This document shows positions 1-15,000 of a DNA stretch of 64,000 nucleotides, piece after piece. The stretch covers positions 1 through 64,000 of the forward strand of contig JAUTXW010004479.1 in the NCBI GenBank assembly GCA_030620095.1. Direction: 5' to 3'. Source of the DNA: Kuschelorhynchus macadamiae. Lineage: Eukaryota; Arthropoda; Insecta; Coleoptera; Curculionidae. The stretch's first letter is position 1. Each line of letters starts with the position of its first letter. Position numbers and translations under genes: made by a program. Under the pieces are notes generated by a model. It searched no databases, was not told where the DNA came from, and was given only the letters and a program-made list of their open reading frames with translations.

Positions 1-3000
1 TAGCAAAATTGATTTTCCAAAAAAAGTTCGAAAATTTTGTATGTAAATGTATGGATTTTTTAGGTAAAATTTTGACGGAGAAATTCTTTTTGGAACATGC
101 TATAATAATATGTGGTTTTATAGGTATTTTAAGCTGAGAAATTCATTAAACACGTTAATATTGACGAGGGATTAATATATTCCAAGATATGACTAAATTT
201 TTGCAAAAAATACATAAAAAGTTAAAAATTCGCTAATTTTCAGAAGTCATAAAAGTTCAACCATACATCCTAGGACAAAATAAATGTGTTTTTCGTTTTT
301 TATGGCACCAAATTAGTACATAAACGAAGTTTTAGCAAAATTGATTTTCCAAAAAAAGTTCGAAAATTTTGTATGTAAATGTATGGATTTTTTAGGTAAA
401 ATTTTGACGGATAAATTCTTTTTGGAACATGCAATAATAATATGTGGTTTTATAGGTATTTTGAGCTGAGAAATTCATTAAACACATTAATATTGACGAG
501 GGATTAATATATTCCAAGATATGACTAAATTTTTGCAAAAAATACATAAAAAGTTAAAAATTCGCTAATTTTCAGAAGTCATAAAAGTTCAACCATACAT
601 CCTAGGACAAAATAAATGTGTTTTTCGTTTTTTATGGCACCAAATTAGTACATAAACGAAGTTTTAGCAAAATCGATTTTCCAAAAAAAGTTCGAAAATT
701 TTGTATGTAAATGTATGGATTTTTTAGGTAAAATTTTGACGGAGAAATTCTTTTTGGAACATGCTATAATAATATGTGGTTTTATAGGTATTTTGAGCTG
801 AGAAATTCATTAAACACATTAATATTGACGAGGGATTAATATATTCCAAGATATGACTAAATTTTTGCAAAAAATACATAAAAAGTTAAAAATTCGCTAA
901 TTTTCAGAAGTCATAAAAGTTCAACCATACATCCTAGGACAAAATAAATGTGTTTTTCGTTTTTTATGGTACCAAATTAGTACATAAACGAAGTTTTAGC
1001 AAAATCGATTTTCCAAAAAAAGTTCGAAAATTTTGTATGTAAATGTATGGATTTTTTAGGTAAAATTTTGACGGAGAAATTCTTTTTGGAACATGCTATA
1101 ATAATATGTGGTTTTATAGGTATTTTGAGCTGAGAAATTCATTAAACACATTAATATTGACGAGGGATTAATATATTCCAAGATATGACTAAATTTTTGC
1201 AAAAAATACATAAAAAGTTAAAAATTCGCTAATTTTCAGAAGTCATAAAAGTTCAACCATACATCCTAGGACAAAATAAATGTGTTTTTCGTTTTTTATG
1301 GCACCAAATTAGTACATAAACGAAGTTTTAGCAAAATTGATTTTCCAAAAAAAGTTCGAAAATTTGCATGTAAATGCAAATGTATGGATTTTTTAGGCAA
1401 AATTTTGATGGAGAAATTTCTTTGGACTATGCTATAATAATATGTGGTTTTATAGGTATTTTGAGCTGAGAAATTCATTAAACACATTAATATTGACGAG
1501 GGATTAATATATTCCAAGATATGACTAAATTTTTGCAAAAAATACATAAAAAGTTAAAAATTCGCTAATTTTCAGAAGTCATAAAAGTTCAACCATACAT
1601 CCTAGGACAAAATAAATGTGTTTTTCGTTTTTTATGGCACCAAATTAGTACATAAACGAAGTTTTAGCAAAATTGATTTTCCAAAAAAAGTTCGAAAATT
1701 TTGTATGTAAATGTATGGATTTTTTAGGTCAAATTTTGACGGAGTATTTTTTCTGGAACATGCTATGATAATATGTGGTTTTATAGGTATTTTGGGCTGA
1801 GAAATTCATTAAACACATTAATATTGACGAGGGATTAATATATTCCAAGATATGACTAAATTTTTGCAAATAAATAAAAAGTTAAAAATTCGCTAATTTT
1901 CAGAAGTCATAAAAGTTCAACCATACATCCTAGGACAAAATAAATGTGTTTTTCGTTTTTTATGGCACCAAATTAGTACATAAACGAAGTTTTAGCAAAA
2001 TTGATTTTCCAAAAAAAGTTCGAAAATTTTGTATGTAAATGTATGGATTTTTTAGGTAAAATTTTGACGGAGAAATTTTTTTGGAACATGCTATGATAAT
2101 ATGTGGTTTTATAGGTATTTTGAGCTGAGAAATTCATTAAACACATTAATATTGACGAGGGATTAATATATTCCAAGATATGACTAAATTTTTGCAAAAA
2201 ATACATAAAAAGTTAAAAATTCGCTAATTTTCAGAAGTCATAAAAGTTCAACCATACATCCTAGGACAAAATAAATGTGTTTTTCGTTTTTTATGGCACC
2301 AAATTAGTACATAAACGAAGTTTTAGCAAAATTGATTTTCCAAAAAAAGTTCGAAAATTTTGTATGTAAATGTATGGATTTTTTAGGTAAAATTTTGACG
2401 GAGAAATTTCTTTGCAACATGCTATAATAATATGTGGTTTTATAGGTATTTTGAGCTGAGAAATTCATTAAACACATTAATATTGACGAGGGATTAATAT
2501 ATTCCCAAGACATGACTAAATTTTTGCAAAAAATACATAAAAAGTTAAAAATTCGCTAATTTTCAGAAGTCATAAAAGTTCAACCATACATCCTAGGACA
2601 AAATAAATGTGTTTTTCGTTTTTTATGGCACCAAATTAGTACATAAACGAAGTTTTAGCAAAATTGATTTTCCAAAAAAAGTTCGAAAATTTTGCATGTA
2701 AATGTATAAATTTTTTGGGTAAAATTTTGACGGAGAAATTCTTTTTGGAACATGCTATAATAATATGTGGTTTTATAGGTATTTTAAGCTGAGAAATTCA
2801 TTAAACACATTCATATTGACGAGGGATTAATATATTCCAAGATATGACTAAATTTTTGCAAAAAATACATAAAAAGTTAAAAATTCGCTAATTTTCAGAA
2901 GTCATAAAAGTTCAACCATACATCCTAGGACAAAATAAATGTGTTTTTCGTTTTTTATGGCACCAAATTAGTACATAAACGAAGTTTTAGCAAAATTGAT

Positions 3001-6000
3001 TTTCCAAAAAAAGTTCGAAAATTTTGTATGTAAATGTATGGATTTTTTAGGTAAAATTTTGACGGAGAAATTCTTTTTGGAACATGCTATAATAATATGT
3101 GGTTTTATAGGTATTTTGAGCTGAGAAATTCATTAAACACATTAATATTGACGAGGGATTAATATATTCCAAGATATGACTAAATTTTTGCAAAAAATAC
3201 ATAAAAAGTTAAAAATTCGCTAATTTTCAGAAGTCATAAAAGTTCAACCATACATCCTAGGACAAAATAAATGTGTTTTTCGTTTTTTATGGCACCAAAT
3301 TAGTACATAAACGAAGTTTTAGCAAAATTGATTTTCCAAAAAAAGTTCGAAAATTTTGTATGTAAATGTATGGATTTTTTAGGTAAAATTTTGACGGAGA
3401 AATTTTTTTGGAACATGCTATAATAATATGTGGTTTTATAGGTATTTTGAGCTGAGAAATTCATTAAACACATTAATATTGACGAGGGATTAATATATTC
3501 CAAGATATGACTAAATTTTTGCAAAAAATACATAAAAAGTTAAAAATTCGCTAATTTTCAGAAGTCATAAAAGTTCAACCATACATCCTAGGACAAAATA
3601 AATGTGTTTTTCGTTTTTTATGGCACCAAATTAGTACATAAACGAAGTTTTAGCAAAATTGATTTTCCAAAAAAAGTTCGAAAATTTTGTATGTAAATGT
3701 ATGGATTTTTTAGGTAAAATTTTGACGGAGAAATTCTTTTTGGAACATGCTATAATAATATGTGGTTTTATAGGTATTTTGAGCTGAGAAATTCATTAAA
3801 CACATTAATATTGACGAGGGATTAATATATTCCAAGATATGACTAAATTTTTGCAAAAAATACATAAAAAGTTAAAAATTCGCTAATTTTCAGAAGTCAT
3901 AAAAGTTCAACCATACATCCTAGGACAAAATAAATGTGTTTTTCGTTTTTTATGGCACCAAATTAGTACATAAACGAAGTTTTAGCAAAATTGATTTTCC
4001 AAAAAAAGTTCGAAAATTTTGTATGTAAATGTATGGATTTTTTAGGTAAAATTTTGACGGAGAAATTTTTTTGGAACATGCAATAATAATATGTGGTTTT
4101 ATAGGTATTTTGAGCTGAGAAATTCATTAAACACATTAATATTGACGAGGGATTAATATATTCCAAGATATGACTAAATTTTTGCAAAAAATACATAAAA
4201 AGTTAAAAATTCGCTAATTTTCAGAAGTCATAAAAGTTCAACCATACATCCTAGGACAAAATAAATGTGTTTTTCGTTTTTTATGGCACCAAATTAGTAC
4301 ATAAACGAAGTTTTAGCAAAATTGATTTTCCAAAAAAAGTTCGAAAATTTTGTATGTAAATGTATGGATTTTTTAGGTAAAATTTTGACGGAGAAATTTT
4401 TTTGGAACATGGTATAATAATATGTGGTTTTATAGGTGTTTTGAGCTGAGAAATTCATTAAACACATTAATATTGACGAGGGATTAATATATTCCAAGAT
4501 ATGACTAAATTTTTGCAAAAAATACATAAAAAGTTAAAAATTCGCTAATTTTCAGAAGTCATAAAAGTTCAACCATACATCCTAGGACAAAATAAATGTG
4601 TTTTTCGTTTTTTATGGCACCAAATTAGTACATAAACGAAGTTTTAGCAAAATTGATTTTCCAAAAAAAGTTCGAAAATTTTGTATGTAAATGTATGGAT
4701 TTTTTAGCTAATATTTTGACGGAGAAATTTCTTTGCAACATGCTATAATAATATGTGGTTTTATAGGTATTTTGAGCTGAGAAATTCATTAAACACATTA
4801 ATATTGACGAGGGATTAATATATTCCAAGATATGACTAAATTTTTGCAAAAAATACATAAAAAGTTAAAAATTCGCTAATTTTCAGAAGTCATAAAAGTT
4901 CAACCATACATCCTAGGACAAAATAAATGTGTTTTTCGTTTTTTATGGCACCAAATTAGTACATAAACGAAGTTTTAGCAAAATTGATTTTCCAAAAAAA
5001 GTTCGAAAATTTTGTATGTAAATGTATGGATTTTTTAGGTAAAATTTTGACGGAGAAATTTTTTTGGAACATGCTATAATAATATGTGGTTTTATAGGTA
5101 TTTTGAGCTGAGAAATTCATTAAACACATTAATATTGACGAGGGATTAATATATTCCAAGATATGACTAAATTTTTGCAAAAAATACATAAAAAGTTAAA
5201 AATTCGCTAATTTTCAGAAGTCATAAAAGTTCAACCATACATCCTAGGACAAAATAAATGTGTTTTTCGTTTTTTATGGCACCAAATTAGTACATAAACG
5301 AAGTTTTAGCAAAATTGATTTTCCAAAAAAAGTTCGAAAATTTTGTATGTAAATGTATGGATTTTTTAGGTAAAATTTTGACGGAGTTTTGGAACATGCT
5401 ATGATAATATGTGGTTTTATAGGTATTTTGAGCTGAGAAATTCATTAAACACATTAATATTGACGAGGGATTAATATATTCCAAGATATGACTAAATTTT
5501 TGCAAAAAATACATAAAAAGTTAAAAATTCGCTAATTTTCAGAAGTCATAAAAGTTCAACCATACATCCTAGGACAAAATAAATGTGTTTTTCGTTTTTT
5601 ATGGCACCAAATTAGTACATAAACGAAGTTTTAGCAAAATTGATTTTCCAAAAAAAGTTCGAAAATTTTGTATGTAAATGTATGGGTTTTTTAGGTAAAA
5701 TTTTGACGGAGAAATTTTTTCGGAACATGCTATTATAATATGTGGTTTCATAGGTATTTTGAACTGAGAAATTCATTAAACACATTAATATTGACGAGGG
5801 ATTAATATATTCCAAGATATGACTAAATTTTTGCAAAAAATACATAAAAAGTTAAAAATTCGCTAATTTTCAGAAGTCATAAAAGTTCAACCATACATCC
5901 TAGGACAAAATAAATGTGTTTTTCGTTTTTTATGGCACCAAATTAGTACATAAAAGAAGTTTTAGCAAAATCGATTTTCCAAAAAAAGTTCGAAAATTTT

Positions 6001-9000
6001 GTATGTAAATTGTATGGATTTTTTAGGTAAAATTTTGACGGAGGAATTTTTTTGGAACATGCTATAATAATATGTGGTTTTATAGGTATTTTGGGCTGAG
6101 AAATTCATTAAACACATTAATATTGACGAGGGATTAATATATTCCAAGATATGACTAAATTTTTGCAAAAAATACATAAAAAGATAAAAACTCGCTAATT
6201 TTCAGAAGTCATAAAAGTTCAAGCCATACATCCTAGGACAAAATAAAATTTTGAGCTGAGAAATTTTTTAATATTGACGAGGGATTAATATTCCAAGATA
6301 TGACTAAATTTTTGCAAAAAATTAAAAAGTTTTTTCAGAAGCCATAAAAGTTCAACCATACATCCTAGTCCAAAATAAATATTTTTTTCGATTTTTATAA
6401 AAAAAATTTGAAAATTTTGCATGTTGATTTTTTTAGGTTAAAATTTTGACGGAGAAATTTTTTTTGGAACATGCTATGATAATATGAGGTTTTATAGGTA
6501 TTTTGAGCTGAGAAATTCATTAAACACATTAATATTGACGAGGGATTAATATATTCCAAGATATGACTAAATTTTTGCAAAAAATACATAAAAAGTTAAA
6601 AATTCGCTAATTTTCAGAAGTCATAAAAGTTCAACCATACATCCTAGGACAAAATAAATGTGTTTTTCGTTTTTTATGGCACCAAATTAGTACATAAACG
6701 AAGTTTTAGCAAAATCGATTTTCCAAAAAAAGTTCGAAAATTTTGCATGTAAATGTATGGATTTTTTAGGTAAAATTTTGACGGAGAAATTTCTTTGCAA
6801 CATGCTATAATAATATGTGGTTTTATAGGTTTTTTGAGTTGAGAAATTCATTAAACACATTAATATTGACGAGGGATTAATATATTCCAAGATATGACTA
6901 AATTTTTGCAAAAAATACATAAAAAGTTAAAAATTCGCTAATTTTCAGAAGTCATAAAAGTTCAACCATACATCCTAGGACAAAATAAATGTGTTTTTCG
7001 TTTTTTATGGCACCAAATTAGTACATAAACGAAGTTTTAGCAAAATTGATTTTCCAAAAAAAGTTCGAAAATTTTGTATGTAAATGTATGGATTTTTTAG
7101 GTAAAATTTTGACGGAGAAATTTTTTTGGAACATGCTATGATAATATGTGGTTTTATAGGTATTTTGAGCTGAGAAATTCATTAAACACATTAAAATTGA
7201 CGAGGGATTAATATATTCCAAGATATGACTAAATTTTTGCAAAAAATACATAGAAAGTTAAAAATTCGCTGATTTTCAGAAGTCATAAAAGTTCAACCAT
7301 ACATCCTAGGACAAAATAAATGAGTTTTTCGTTTTTTATGGCACCAAATTAGTACATAAACGAAGTTTTAGCAAAATTGATTTTCCAAAAAAAGTTCGAA
7401 AATTTTGTATGTAAATGTATGGATTTTTTAGGTAAAATTTTGACGGAGAAATTCTTTTGAACATGCTATGATAATATGTGGTTTTATAGGTATTTTGAGC
7501 TGAGAAATTCATTAAACACATTAATATTGACGAGGGATTAATATATTCCAAGATATGACTAAATTTTTGCAAAAAATACATAAAAAGTTAAAAATTCGCT
7601 AATTTTCAGAAGTCATAAAAGTTCAACCATACATCCTAGGACAAAATAAATGTGTTTTTCGTTTTTTATGGCACCAAATTAGTACATAAACGAAGTTTTA
7701 GCAAAATTGATTTTCCAAAAAAAGTTCGAAAATTTTGTATGTAAATGTATGGATTTTTTAGGTAAAATTTTGACGGAGAAATTTTTTTGGAACATGCTAT
7801 AATAATATGTGGTTTTATAGGTATTTTGAGCTGAGAAATTCATTAAACACATTAATATTGACGAGGGATTAATATATTCCAAGATATGACTAAATTTTTG
7901 CAAAAAATACATAAAAAGTTAAAAATTCGCTAATTTTCAGAAGTCATAAAAGTTCAACCATACATCCTAGGACAAAATAAATGTGTTTTTCGTTTTTTAT
8001 GGCACCAAATTAGTACATAAACGAAGTTTTAGCAAAATTGATTTTCCAAAAAAAGTTCGAAAATTTTGTATGTAAATGTATGGATTTTTTAGGTAAAATT
8101 TTGACGGAGAAATTTCTTTGCAACATGCTATAATAATATGTGGTTTTATAGGTATTTTGAGCTGAGAAATTCATTAAACACATTAATATTGACGAGGGAT
8201 TAATATATTCCAAGATATGACTAAATTTTTGCAAAAAATACATAAAAAGTTAAAAATTCGCTAATTTTCAGAAGTCATAAAAGTTCAACCATACATCCTA
8301 GGACAAAATAAATGTGTTTTTCGTTTTTTATGGCACCAAATTAGTACATAAACGAAGTTTTAGCAAAATTGATTTTCCAAAAAAAGTTCGAAAATTTTGT
8401 ATGTAAATGTATGGATTTTTTAGGTAAAATTTTGACGGAGAAATTTCTTTGCAACATGCTATAATAATATGTGGTTTTATAGGTATTTTGAGCTGAGAAA
8501 TTCATTAAACACATTAATATTGACGAGGGATTAATATATTCCAAGATATGACTAAATTTTTGCAAAAAATACATAAAAAGTTAAAAATTCGCTAATTTTC
8601 AGAAGTCATAAAAGTTCAACCATACATCCTAGGACAAAATAAATGTGTTTTTCGTTTTTTATGGCACCAAATTAGTACATAAACGAAGTTTTAGCAAAAT
8701 TGATTTTCCAAAAAAAGTTCGAAAATTTTGTATGTAAATGTATGGATTTTTTAGGTAAAATTTTGACGGAGAAATTTTTTTGGAACATGCTATAATAATA
8801 TGTGGTTTTATAGGTATTTTGAGCTGAGAAATTCATTAAACACATTAATATTGACGAGGGATTAATATATTCCAAGATATGACTAAATTTTTGCAAAAAA
8901 TACATAAAAAGTTAAAAATTCGCTAATTTTCAGAAGTCATAAAAGTTCAACCATACATCCTAGGACAAAATAAATGTGTTTTTCGTTTTTTATGGCACCA

Positions 9001-12000
9001 AATTAGTACATAAACGAAGTTTTAGCAAAATTGATTTTCCAAAAAAAGTTCGAAAGTTTTGTATGTAAATGTATGGATTTTTTAGGTGAAATTTTGACGG
9101 AGAAATTTTTTTTGGAACATGCTATGATAATATGTGGTTTTATAGGTATTTTGAGCTGAGAAATTCATTAAACACGTTAATATTGACGAGGGATTAATAT
9201 ATTCCAAGATATGACTAAATTTTTGCAAAAAATACATAAAAAGTTAAAAATTCGCTAATTTTCAGAAGTCATAAAAGTTCAACCATACATCCTAGGACAA
9301 AATAAATGTGTTTTTCGTTTTTTATGGCACCAAATTAGTACATAAACGAAGTTTTAGCAAAATTGATTTTCCAAAAAAAGTTCGAAAATTTTGTATGTAA
9401 ATGTATGGATTTTTTAGGTAAAATTTTGACGGAGAAATTTTTTTGGAACATGCTATAATAATATGTGGTTTTATAGGTATTTTAAGCTGAGAAATTCATT
9501 AAACACATTCATATTGACGAGGGATTAATATATTCCAAGATATGACTAAATATTTGCAAAAAATACATAAAAAGTTAAAAATTTGCTAATTTTCAGAAGT
9601 CATAAAAGTTCAACCATACATCCTAGGACAAAATAAAAGTTTTTTTTCGTTTTTTATGGCTCCAAATTAGTACATAAACGAAGTTTTAGCAAAATTGATT
9701 TTCCAAAAAAAGTTCGAAAATTTTGCATGTAAATGTATAAATTTTTTGGGTAAAATTTTGACGGAGAAATTTTTTTGGAACATGCTATAATAATATGTGG
9801 TTTCTTAGGTATTTTGAGCTGAGAAATTCATTAAACACGTTAATATTGACGAGGGATTAATATATTCCAAGATATGACTAAATTTTTGCAAAAAATACAT
9901 AAAAAGTTAAAAATTCGCTAATTTTCAGAAGTCATAAAAGTTCAACCATACATCCTAGGACAAAATAAATGTGTTTTTCGTTTTTTTATGGCACCAAATT
10001 AGTACATAAACGAAGTTTTAGCAAAATTGATTTTCCAAAAAAAGTTCGAAAATTTTGTATGTAAATGTATGGATTTTTTAGGTAAAATTTTGACGGAGAA
10101 ATTTTTTTGGAACATGCTATGATAATATGTGGTTTTATAGGTATTTTGAGCTGAGAAATTCATTAAACACATTAATATTGACGAGGGATTAATATATTCC
10201 AAGATATGACTAAATTTTTGCAAAAAATACATAAAAAGTTAAAAATTCGCTAATTTTCAGAAGTCATAAAAGTTCAACCATACATCCTAGGACAAAATAA
10301 ATGTGTTTTTCGTTTTTTATGGCACCAAATTAGTACATAAACGAAGTTTTAGCAAAATTGATTTTCCAAAAAAAGTTCGAAAATTTTGCATGTAAATGTA
10401 TAAATTTTTTGGGTAAAATTTTGACGGAGAAATTTTTTTGGAACATGCTATGATAATATGTGGTTTTATAGGTATTTTGAGCTGAGAAATTCATTAAACA
10501 CGTTAATATTGACGAGGGATTAATATATTCCAAGATATGACTAAATTTTTGCAAAAAATACATAAAAAGTTAAAAATTCGCTAATTTTCAGAAGTCATAA
10601 AAGTTCAACCATACATCCTAGGACAAAATAAATGTGTTTTTCGTTTTTTATGGCACCAAATTAGTACATAAACGAAGTTTTAGCAAAATTGATTTTCCAA
10701 AAAAAGTTCGAAAATTTTGTATGTAAATGTATGGATTTTTTAGGTAAAATTTTGACGGAGAAATTCTTTTTGGAACATGCTATAATAATATGTGGTTTTA
10801 TAGGTATTTTGAGCTGAGAAATTCATTAAACACGTTAATATTGACGAGGGATTAATATATTCCAAGATATGACTAAATTTTTGCAAAAAATACATAAAAA
10901 GTTAAAAATTCGCTAATTTTCAGAAGTCATAAAAGTTCAACCATACATCCTAGGACAAAATAAATGTGTTTTTCGTTTTTTATGGCACCAAATTAGTACA
11001 TAAACGAAGTTTTAGCAAAATTGATTTTCCAAAAAAAGTTCGAAAATTTTGTATGTAAATGTATGGATTTTTTAGGTAAAATTTTGACGGAGAAATTTTT
11101 TTGGAACATGCTATAATAATATGTGGTTTTATAGGTATTTTGAGCTGAGAAATTAATTAAACACATTAATATTGACGAGGGATTAATATATTCCAAGATA
11201 TGACTAAATTTTTGCAAAAAATACATAAAAAGTTAAAAATTCGCTAATTTTCAGAAGTCATAAAAGTTCAACCATACATCCTAGGACAAAATAAATGTGT
11301 TTTTCGTTTTTTATGGCACCAAATTAGTACATAAACGAAGTTTTAGCAAAATTGATTTTCCAAAAAAAGTTCGAAAATTTTGTATGTAAATGTATGGATT
11401 TTTTAGGTAAAATTTTGACGGAGAAATTCTTTTTGGAACATGCTATAATAATATGTGGTTTTATAGGTATTTTGACCTGAGAAATTCATTAAACACATTA
11501 ATATTGACGAGGGATTAATATATTCCAAGATATGACTAAATTTTTGCAAAAAATACATAAAAAGTTAAAAATTCGCTAATTTTCAGAAGTCATAAAAGTT
11601 CAACCATACATCCTAGGACAAAATAAATGTGTTTTTCGTTTTTTATGGCACCAAATTAGTACATAAACGAAGTTTTAGCAAAATTGATTTTCCAAAAAAA
11701 GTTCGAAAATTTTGTATGTAAATGTATGGATTTTTTAGGTAAAATTTTGACGGAGAAATTTCTTTGCAACATGCTATAATAATATGTGGTTTTATAGGTA
11801 TTTTGAGCTGAGAAATTCATTAAACACGTTAATATTGACGAGGGATTAATATATTCCAAGATATGACTAAATTTTTGCAAAAAATACATAAAAAGTTAAA
11901 AATTCGCTAATTTTCAGAAGTCATAAAAGTTCAACCATACATCCTAGGACAAAATAAATGTGTTTTTCGTTTTTTATGGCACCAAATTAGTACATAAACG

Positions 12001-15000
12001 AAGTTTTAGCAAAATTGATTTTCCAAAAAAAGTTCGAAAATTTTGTATGTAAATGTATGGATTTTTTAGGTAAAATTTTGACGGAGAAATTTCTTTGCAA
12101 CATGCTATAATAATATGTGGTTTTATAGGTATTTTGAGCTGAGAAATTCATTAAACACGTTAATATTGACGAGGGATTAATATATTCCAAGATATGACTA
12201 AATTTTTGCAAAAAATACATAAAAAGTTAAAAATTCGCTAATTTTCAGAAGTCATAAAAGTTCAACCATACATCCTAGGACAAAATAAATGTGTTTTTCG
12301 TTTTTTATGGCACCAAATTAGTACATAAACGAAGTTTTAGCAAAATCAATTTCCCAAAAAAAGTTCGAAAATTTTGTATGTAAATGTATGGATTTTTTAG
12401 GTAAAATTTTGACGGAGAAATTCTTTTTGGAACATGCTATAATAATATGTGATTTTATAGGTATTTTGAGCTGAGAAATTCATTAAACACATTAATATTG
12501 ACGAGGGATTAATATATTCCAAGATATGACTAAATTTTTGCAAAAAATACATAAAAAGTTAAAAATTCGCTAATTTTCAGAAGTCATAAAAGTTCAACCA
12601 TACATCCTAGGACAAAATAAATGTGTTTTTCGTTTTTTATGGCACCAAATTAGTACATAAACGAAGTTTTAGCAAAATTGATTTTCCAAAAAAAGTTCGA
12701 AAATTTTGTATGTAAATGTATGGATTTTTTAGGTAAAATTTTGACGGAGAAATTTTTTTGGAACATGCTATGATAATATGTGGTTTTATAGGTATTTTGA
12801 GCTGAGAAATTCATTAAACACGTTAATATTGACGAGGGATTAATATATTCATATGACTAAATTTTTGCAAAAAATACATAAAAAGTTAAAAATTCGCTAA
12901 TTTTCAGAAGTCATAAAAGTTCAACCATACATCCTAGGACAAAATAAATGTGTTTTTCGTTTTTTATGGCACCAAATTAGTACATAAACGAAGTTTTAGC
13001 AAAATTGATTTTCCAAAAAAAGTTCGAAAATTTTGTATGTAAATGTATGGATTTTTTAGGTAAAATTTTGACGGAGAAATTTTTTTGCAACATGCTATGA
13101 TAATATGTGGTTTTATAGGTATTTTGAGCTGAGAAATTCATTAAACACGTTAATATTGACGAGGGATTAATATATTCCAAGATATGACTAAATTTTTGCA
13201 AAAAATACATAAAAAGTTAAAAATTCGCTAATTTTCAGAAGTCATAAAAGTTCAACCATACATCCTAGGACAAAATAAATGTGTTTTTCGTTTTTTATGG
13301 CACCAAATTAGTACATAAACGAAGTTTTAGCAAAATCGATTTTCCAAAAAAAGTTCGAAAATTTTGTATGTAAATGTATGGATTTTTTAGGTAAAATTTT
13401 GACGGAGAAATTCTTTTTGGAACATGCTATAATAATATGTGGTTTTATAGGTATTTTGAGCTGAGAAATTCATTAAACACGTTAATATTGACGAGGGATT
13501 AATATATTCCAAGATATGACTAAATTTTTGCAAAAAATACATAAAAAGTTAAAAATTCGCTAATTTTCAGAAGTCATAAAAGTTCAACCATACATCCTAG
13601 GACAAAATAAATGTGTTTTTCGTTTTTTATGGCACCAAATTAGTACATAAACGAAGTTTTAGCAAAATTGATTTTCCAAAAAAAGTTCGAAAATTTTGTA
13701 TGTAAATGTATGGATTTTTTAGGTAAAATTTTGACGGAGAAATTTCTTTGCAACATGCTATAATAATATGTGGTTTTATAGGTATTTTGAGCTGAGAAAT
13801 TCATTAAACACGTTAATATTGACGAGGGATTAATATATTCCAAGATATGACTAAATTTTTGCAAAAAATACATAAAAAGTTAAAAATTCGCTAATTTTCA
13901 GAAGTCATAAAAGTTCAACCATACATCCTAGGACAAAATAAATGTGTTTTTCGTTTTTTATGGCACCAAATTAGTACATAAACGAAGTTTTAGCAAAATT
14001 GATTTTCCAAAAAAAGTTCGAAAATTTTGTATGTAAATGTATGGATTTTTTAGGTGAAATTTTGACGGAGAAATTTTTTTTGGAACATGCTATGATAATA
14101 TGTGGTTTTATAGGTATTTTGAGCTGAGAAATTCATTAAACACGTTAATATTGACGAGGGATTAATATATTCCAAGATATGACTAAATTTTTGCAAAAAA
14201 TACATAAAAAGTTAAAAATTCGCTAATTTTCAGAAGTCATAAAAGTTCAACCATACATCCTAGGACAAAATAAATGTGTTTTTCGTTTTTTATGGCACCA
14301 AATTAGTACATAAACGAAGTTTTAGCAAAATTGATTTTCCAAAAAAAGTTCGAAAATTTTGTATGTAAATGTATGGATTTTTTAGGTAAAATTTTGACGG
14401 AGAAATTTTTTTGGAACATGCTATGATAATATGTGGTTTTATAGGTATTTTGAGCTGAGAAATTCATTAAACACGTTAATATTGACGAGGGATTAATATA
14501 TTCCAAGATATGACTAAATTTTTGCAAAAAATACATAAAAAGTTAAAAATTCGCTAATTTTCAGAAGTCATAAAAGTTCAACCATACATCCTAGGACAAA
14601 ATAAATGTGTTTTTCGTTTTTTATGGCACCAAATTAGTACATAAACGAAGTTTTAGCAAAATCGATTTTCCAAAAAAAGTTTGAAAATTTTGTATGTAAA
14701 TGTATGGATTTTTTAGGTAAAATTTTGACGGAGAAATTTTTTTGGAACATGCTATGATAATATGTGGTTTTATAGGTATTTTGAGCTGAGAAATTCATTA
14801 AACACGTTAATATTGACGAGGGATTAATATATTCCAAGATATGACTAAATTTTTGCAAAAAATACATAAAAAGTTAAAAATTCGCTAATTTTCAGAAGTC
14901 ATAAAAGTTCAACCATACATCCTAGGACAAAATAAATGTGTTTTTCGTTTTTTATGGCACCAAATTAGTACATAAACGAAGTTTTAGCAAAATTGATTTT